Assembly: GCA_012103035.1 (NCBI GenBank)
Contig: JAAVLL010000002.1
Location: 62,001 to 126,000, forward strand
Reading direction: 5' to 3'
DNA: 64,000 nucleotides
Origin: Brucella oryzae
GTDB lineage: Bacteria; Pseudomonadota; Alphaproteobacteria; Rhizobiales; Rhizobiaceae
Positions within the stretch are counted from its first letter, which is position 1; each line of letters begins with the position of its first letter. Under the pieces are notes generated by a model. That model did not search any database. It had not been told where the DNA came from and saw only the letters and a program-made list of their open reading frames with translations. Of this stretch, positions 61,726 through 64,000 are shown in pieces. The translations under genes and the position numbers were made by a program.

Positions 61726-62728
61726 GCAGAAGCGTCACGACCCAAAAGCCTTTCTTTCCAGCGGCGCGCCGCAACCGAATCCCGAACAGCCGGAGCGTGT
61801 CGAGCGCCTGCTCGCCGGTGCGAAGGCTGCAGGATGCGAGATTATCCGTCCGCAAAATCATGGTCTGGGCCCGATTGCAGCCGTGCATACGCCGGAATAT
61901 CTGGAATTCCTTCAATATATCTATGCCCGCTGGCGGCTCGAGGAGGCGCCGGAAGAGGTGATCCCGAACATCCATCCGCTGGCGCGTGATGGCCGTTATC
62001 CAGCGTCAGCCGTGGGGCAGGTCGGCTATCACATGGCTGACACGGCTTGCCCGATTGCCGAACATACATGGGAAAGCGTGTGCTGGAGCGCGTGGAGCGC
62101 GGTCGATGCCGCCGATGCGGTGCTTGCGGGCGAGGTCGCGGCCTATGCGCTCTGCCGTCCGCCGGGGCATCATGCCTTTGCCGATGTGGCAGGCGGCTTC
62201 TGCTTCGTCAACAATTCGGCTGTCGCAGCAGAGCGCCTGCGCTCGAAAGTCGGGCGTGTGGCGATCCTCGACGTCGATCTGCATCACGGCAATGGAACGC
62301 AGGGCATTTTCTACGCCCGCCCCGACGTGCTGACCGTCTCGATCCATGCTGATCCGGTGCGCTTCTATCCATTTTTCTGGGGCCATGCCGACGAGCGCGG
62401 CGAAGGCGCGGGGCTTGGCTACAATCTCAACCTGCCGCTGCCGCGCAAATCCGGCGACGCCGAATTCCTTGCGTCACTCGCCACGGCATTGCGCCGCATC
62501 GAAGCCTTCGCGCCGGATGCGATTGTGGTCGCACTCGGCCTCGACCCGTTTGAGGGCGACCCGTTCGGCGGATTGTCGGTCACCACCGGTGGTTTCGGAT
62601 GCATTGCCGAAGCAATCGCAAAACTGCGTCTGCCGACCGTCATCGTGCAGGAAGGCGGCTATCTGTGCGATGCGCTCGGCGATAATCTCACGGCCTTCCT
62701 CGGCGGCTATCGGTCGGTGGCGCGATGA
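61703..62728 (+). CDS. Histone-deacetylase-family acetylpolyamine amidohydrolase-like enzyme
   Basis: An intact 341-residue zinc amidohydrolase. The catalytic His pair is H156-H157 (CRPPGHHAFADVAGGFCFVN), zinc ligands D192 and H194 (ILDVDLHHGNGTQ) and D281 (LGLDPFEGDPFGG), and the catalytic Tyr is Y320 (VQEGGYL). The size, the spacing of these residues and the entrance region PEQPERVERLLAGAKAAG match bacterial acetylpolyamine amidohydrolases. It would remove acyl groups from an amine. It is paired with the diamine-acetyltransferase-like gene it overlaps, suggesting linked acylation and deacylation of one compound. Confidence 0.9.
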   Translation: MKAFYAVEQKRHDPKAFLSSGAPQPNPEQPERVERLLAGAKAAGCEIIRPQNHGLGPIAAVHTPEYLEFLQYIYARWRLEEAPEEVIPNIHPLARDGRYPASAVGQVGYHMADTACPIAEHTWESVCWSAWSAVDAADAVLAGEVAAYALCRPPGHHAFADVAGGFCFVNNSAVAAERLRSKVGRVAILDVDLHHGNGTQGIFYARPDVLTVSIHADPVRFYPFFWGHADERGEGAGLGYNLNLPLPRKSGDAEFLASLATALRRIEAFAPDAIVVALGLDPFEGDPFGGLSVTTGGFGCIAEAIAKLRLPTVIVQEGGYLCDALGDNLTAFLGGYRSVAR

Positions 62729-63144
62729 ACGGTCTTGTCACCTTTGTCGGCGTCGCGCATCCGTGGATGTGCGATGTCATGGGACATATGAATGTCCGCC
62801 ATTATGCTGCGATGTTCGATGATGCGAGCTTTCAGCTCCTGGGTCACATTGCCGGGAAAATTCCCGACGACGGTTTTGGTTGGGCGGATGTGCGTTCGAC
62901 AACCGAATACAAGCAGGAAGTGCCAGCCGGGGATCTGCTGACGATCCGTGCGCATGTGCTGAAAATCGGGCGCTCGTCGATCACATTTCGCCAGATGATG
63001 GTGGGATCGCTCGATGGCGAACTGCGCGCGGTTAACGAGACGACTACGGTTTGTTTCGATAAGGTTGCGCGGCGCTCAGCCGAACTCGAACCGGACATGC
63101 GCGTCCGGGCAGAAAAGCTGCTTGCGGATCATCCCGTCGGCTGA
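62725..63144 (+). CDS. Hotdog-fold acyl-CoA thioesterase (4HBT type)
   Basis: An intact 139-residue hotdog thioesterase. The 4-hydroxybenzoyl-CoA-thioesterase-like motif D17-x2-GH-x-N is seen in CDVMGHMNVRHYAAMFDDAS. The rest has FTTEYKQEV-like strands (RSTTEYKQEVPAGDLLTIRA) and SITFRQMMVGSLDGELRAVN. It would hydrolyse the CoA ester released by the BKACE enzyme. Its ATG overlaps the deacetylase stop by four bases. It closes the operon; no hairpin terminator is obvious after it. A betainyl-CoA thioesterase of carnitine breakdown is a known analogue of this BKACE-thioesterase pair. Confidence 0.88.
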   Translation: MNGLVTFVGVAHPWMCDVMGHMNVRHYAAMFDDASFQLLGHIAGKIPDDGFGWADVRSTTEYKQEVPAGDLLTIRAHVLKIGRSSITFRQMMVGSLDGELRAVNETTTVCFDKVARRSAELEPDMRVRAEKLLADHPVG

Positions 63145-63751
63145 CACGAAAAATGCAGCACGCTTTTGTGCAATCGCATTCAAGGTCGCGCAACAGGCCG
63201 TCCCTGAGGCCGTAAATCCAGCCGTGCACGACGATATCCTTGTTCTGTTTCCAGGCCGATTGCAAAACCGGCGTGCGCGACAGGCTTTCCACCTGCGATG
63301 CGACGGTCAGTTCGCAAAGCCGGTTCAGACGTTCTTCGGGATCGGTAAAATTGTCCAGCTCCTGCTCGTTTGCCTGTGCAATATCGCGAACCGGCTGGAG
63401 CCAGTTGTCGATGATGCCGTGCCCATAACCGGCCATGGCAGCACGCACACCGCCGCATCCATAATGGCCGCAGACGATGATGTGTTTGATCTCCAGCACC
63501 TCGACGGCAAATTCAAGCACCGACAGAAGGTTGAGGTCGGCGCGATGGACGAGGTTGGCGACGTTGCGGTGTACGAACACCTCGCCGGGCTGCAATCCGG
63601 TGACGACATTGGCCGGAACGCGGCTGTCCGAACATCCGATCCAGAGATATTCCGGGCGTTGCATCGATGACAGCCGACTGAAATATTCAGGGTCTTCCTG
63701 CCGCTTTTCCGCCGCCCATTGCCGGTTATGCTCGAAAAGGTCTGATATCAT
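63044..63751 (-). CDS. Beta-class carbonic anhydrase
   Basis: A zinc enzyme that interconverts CO2 and bicarbonate. Zinc ligands C40 (IGCSDSRVP, with the D42-R44 dyad), H96 and C99 (VCGHYGCGGVRAAM) are present. The rest is typical (FVHRNVANLVHRADLNLLSV). As read it overlaps the convergent thioesterase gene by 100 bases with an unusual Arg/Pro-rich tail after GLLRDLECDCTKACC. A lost base in the A run near 63170 would give a stop at 63129, so the last 28 or so residues are doubtful. The normal protein is about 206-214 residues. Confidence 0.9.
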   Translation of the reverse strand: MISDLFEHNRQWAAEKRQEDPEYFSRLSSMQRPEYLWIGCSDSRVPANVVTGLQPGEVFVHRNVANLVHRADLNLLSVLEFAVEVLEIKHIIVCGHYGCGGVRAAMAGYGHGIIDNWLQPVRDIAQANEQELDNFTDPEERLNRLCELTVASQVESLSRTPVLQSAWKQNKDIVVHGWIYGLRDGLLRDLECDCTKACCIFRVSRRDDPQAAFLPGRACPVRVRLSAAQPYRNKP

Positions 63752-63848
63752 GAACCCGTCTCATTCGGATGATCTTCATTCTCAGACATAGAGCATTATA
63801 GAAATACAGTACTTGATGCGGATCAAGCAGGAAGTGCCTCGGCATGGA

Positions 63849-63873
63849 AGGAGCGGGCCGGATGCCCGCTCCT
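63849..63873. terminator. Terminator near the right edge
   Basis: A perfect ten-base stem (AGGAGCGGGC with GCCCGCTCCT) with loop CGGAT is followed by TTGTTTA on the plus strand. It lies just after the stop of the partial minus-strand gene at 63878. Confidence 0.75.
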
Positions 63874-63877
63874 TTGT

Positions 63878-64000
63878 TTACGCCGCTGGGTTATCGCAAC
63901 GACTGATGCCGAGCAGCTGGTAGAAGACGAGGGCCGCCAGCGTCGATGTTGCAATGCCGCCAAGGGCGAATTCGCCGATCTTCAGCGTGAAATCACCTGC
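63878..64000 (-). CDS. C-terminal 40 residues of a membrane protein, probably a nucleobase (NCS2) permease
   Basis: Only the 3' end is in the window. The product reads AGDFTLKIGEFALGGIATST then LAALVFYQLLGISRC and DNPAA. One hydrophobic helix and the preceding F-x-L-x-x-G-E-F pattern resemble the end of uracil/xanthine permeases, but the fragment is too short for certainty. A hairpin terminator follows at 63849-63873. Confidence 0.5.
   Translation of the reverse strand, partial: AGDFTLKIGEFALGGIATSTLAALVFYQLLGISRCDNPAA

Noticed and set aside
1-64000. CRISPR, insertion sequence, prophage, tRNA or rRNA genes
   Set aside because: I saw no regularly spaced direct repeats, transposase or integrase motifs, or tRNA/rRNA-like sequence anywhere in the window.

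Overview
The window reads as an alphaproteobacterial chromosome segment, most like the Brucellaceae (Ochrobactrum/Brucella). The grounds are the bioBFDAZ order with bioZ, TTATCTATAA-type BioR boxes, a CueR/HmrR copper regulon, many LysR regulators and ABC importers, a dispersed intergenic repeat of the kind known in that family, and roughly 56-60% GC coding sequence. This is recognition from protein and motif similarity, not a database match. I see no rRNA, tRNA, CRISPR array, insertion sequence or phage gene.

Most long genes are broken by single missing bases, about 75 in 64 kb. Wherever the frame can be followed, the fault is a lost base, usually in a short homopolymer, and restoring it gives a normal family-length protein. 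I therefore treat these genes as real CDSs damaged by sequence errors and give outer coordinates of the restored gene.

Layout. 1-1308: 3' end of an autotransporter. 1579-13296: copper/redox region, with ferredoxin reductase plus glutaredoxin, a MexEF-like RND pump, CopM-like DUF305 protein, CopZ, CopA, CueR and a glutaredoxin-MauE protein. Four CueR-type operators tie it together. 13157-24510: redox/stress and efflux genes, with LysR, pirin, two isochorismatase-like hydrolases, DoxX, EmrAB-like pump, YceI and LrgAB. 24874-26579: luciferase-like monooxygenase and F420-type NADP oxidoreductase. 26588-33504: LacI-controlled sugar/polyol ABC importer with a ribitol-dehydrogenase-like SDR and an FGGY pentulokinase, probably a ribitol or related pentitol route. 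33680-38772: biotin operon with BioR boxes. 39059-46436: iron-siderophore ABC importer, TonB receptor and AraC regulator. 46495-50687: a second metal/thiamine-type ABC importer with a cupin. 50831-53136: small unknown protein, then TetR and MFS genes with three operators between them.

The most interesting part is 53168-63144. A LysR gene is divergent from a tightly packed operon: polar amino-acid ABC importer (4 genes), a dimethylformamidase-like hydrolase, class III aminotransferase, beta-keto acid cleavage enzyme, spermidine-acetyltransferase-like GNAT, acetylpolyamine-amidohydrolase-like deacetylase and a hotdog thioesterase. It looks like a complete import-and-degrade pathway for an amide- or amine-bearing compound, perhaps a beta-amino acid or acylated polyamine, which I cannot assign to any described pathway. 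The window ends with a beta-carbonic anhydrase and the 3' end of a probable transporter.
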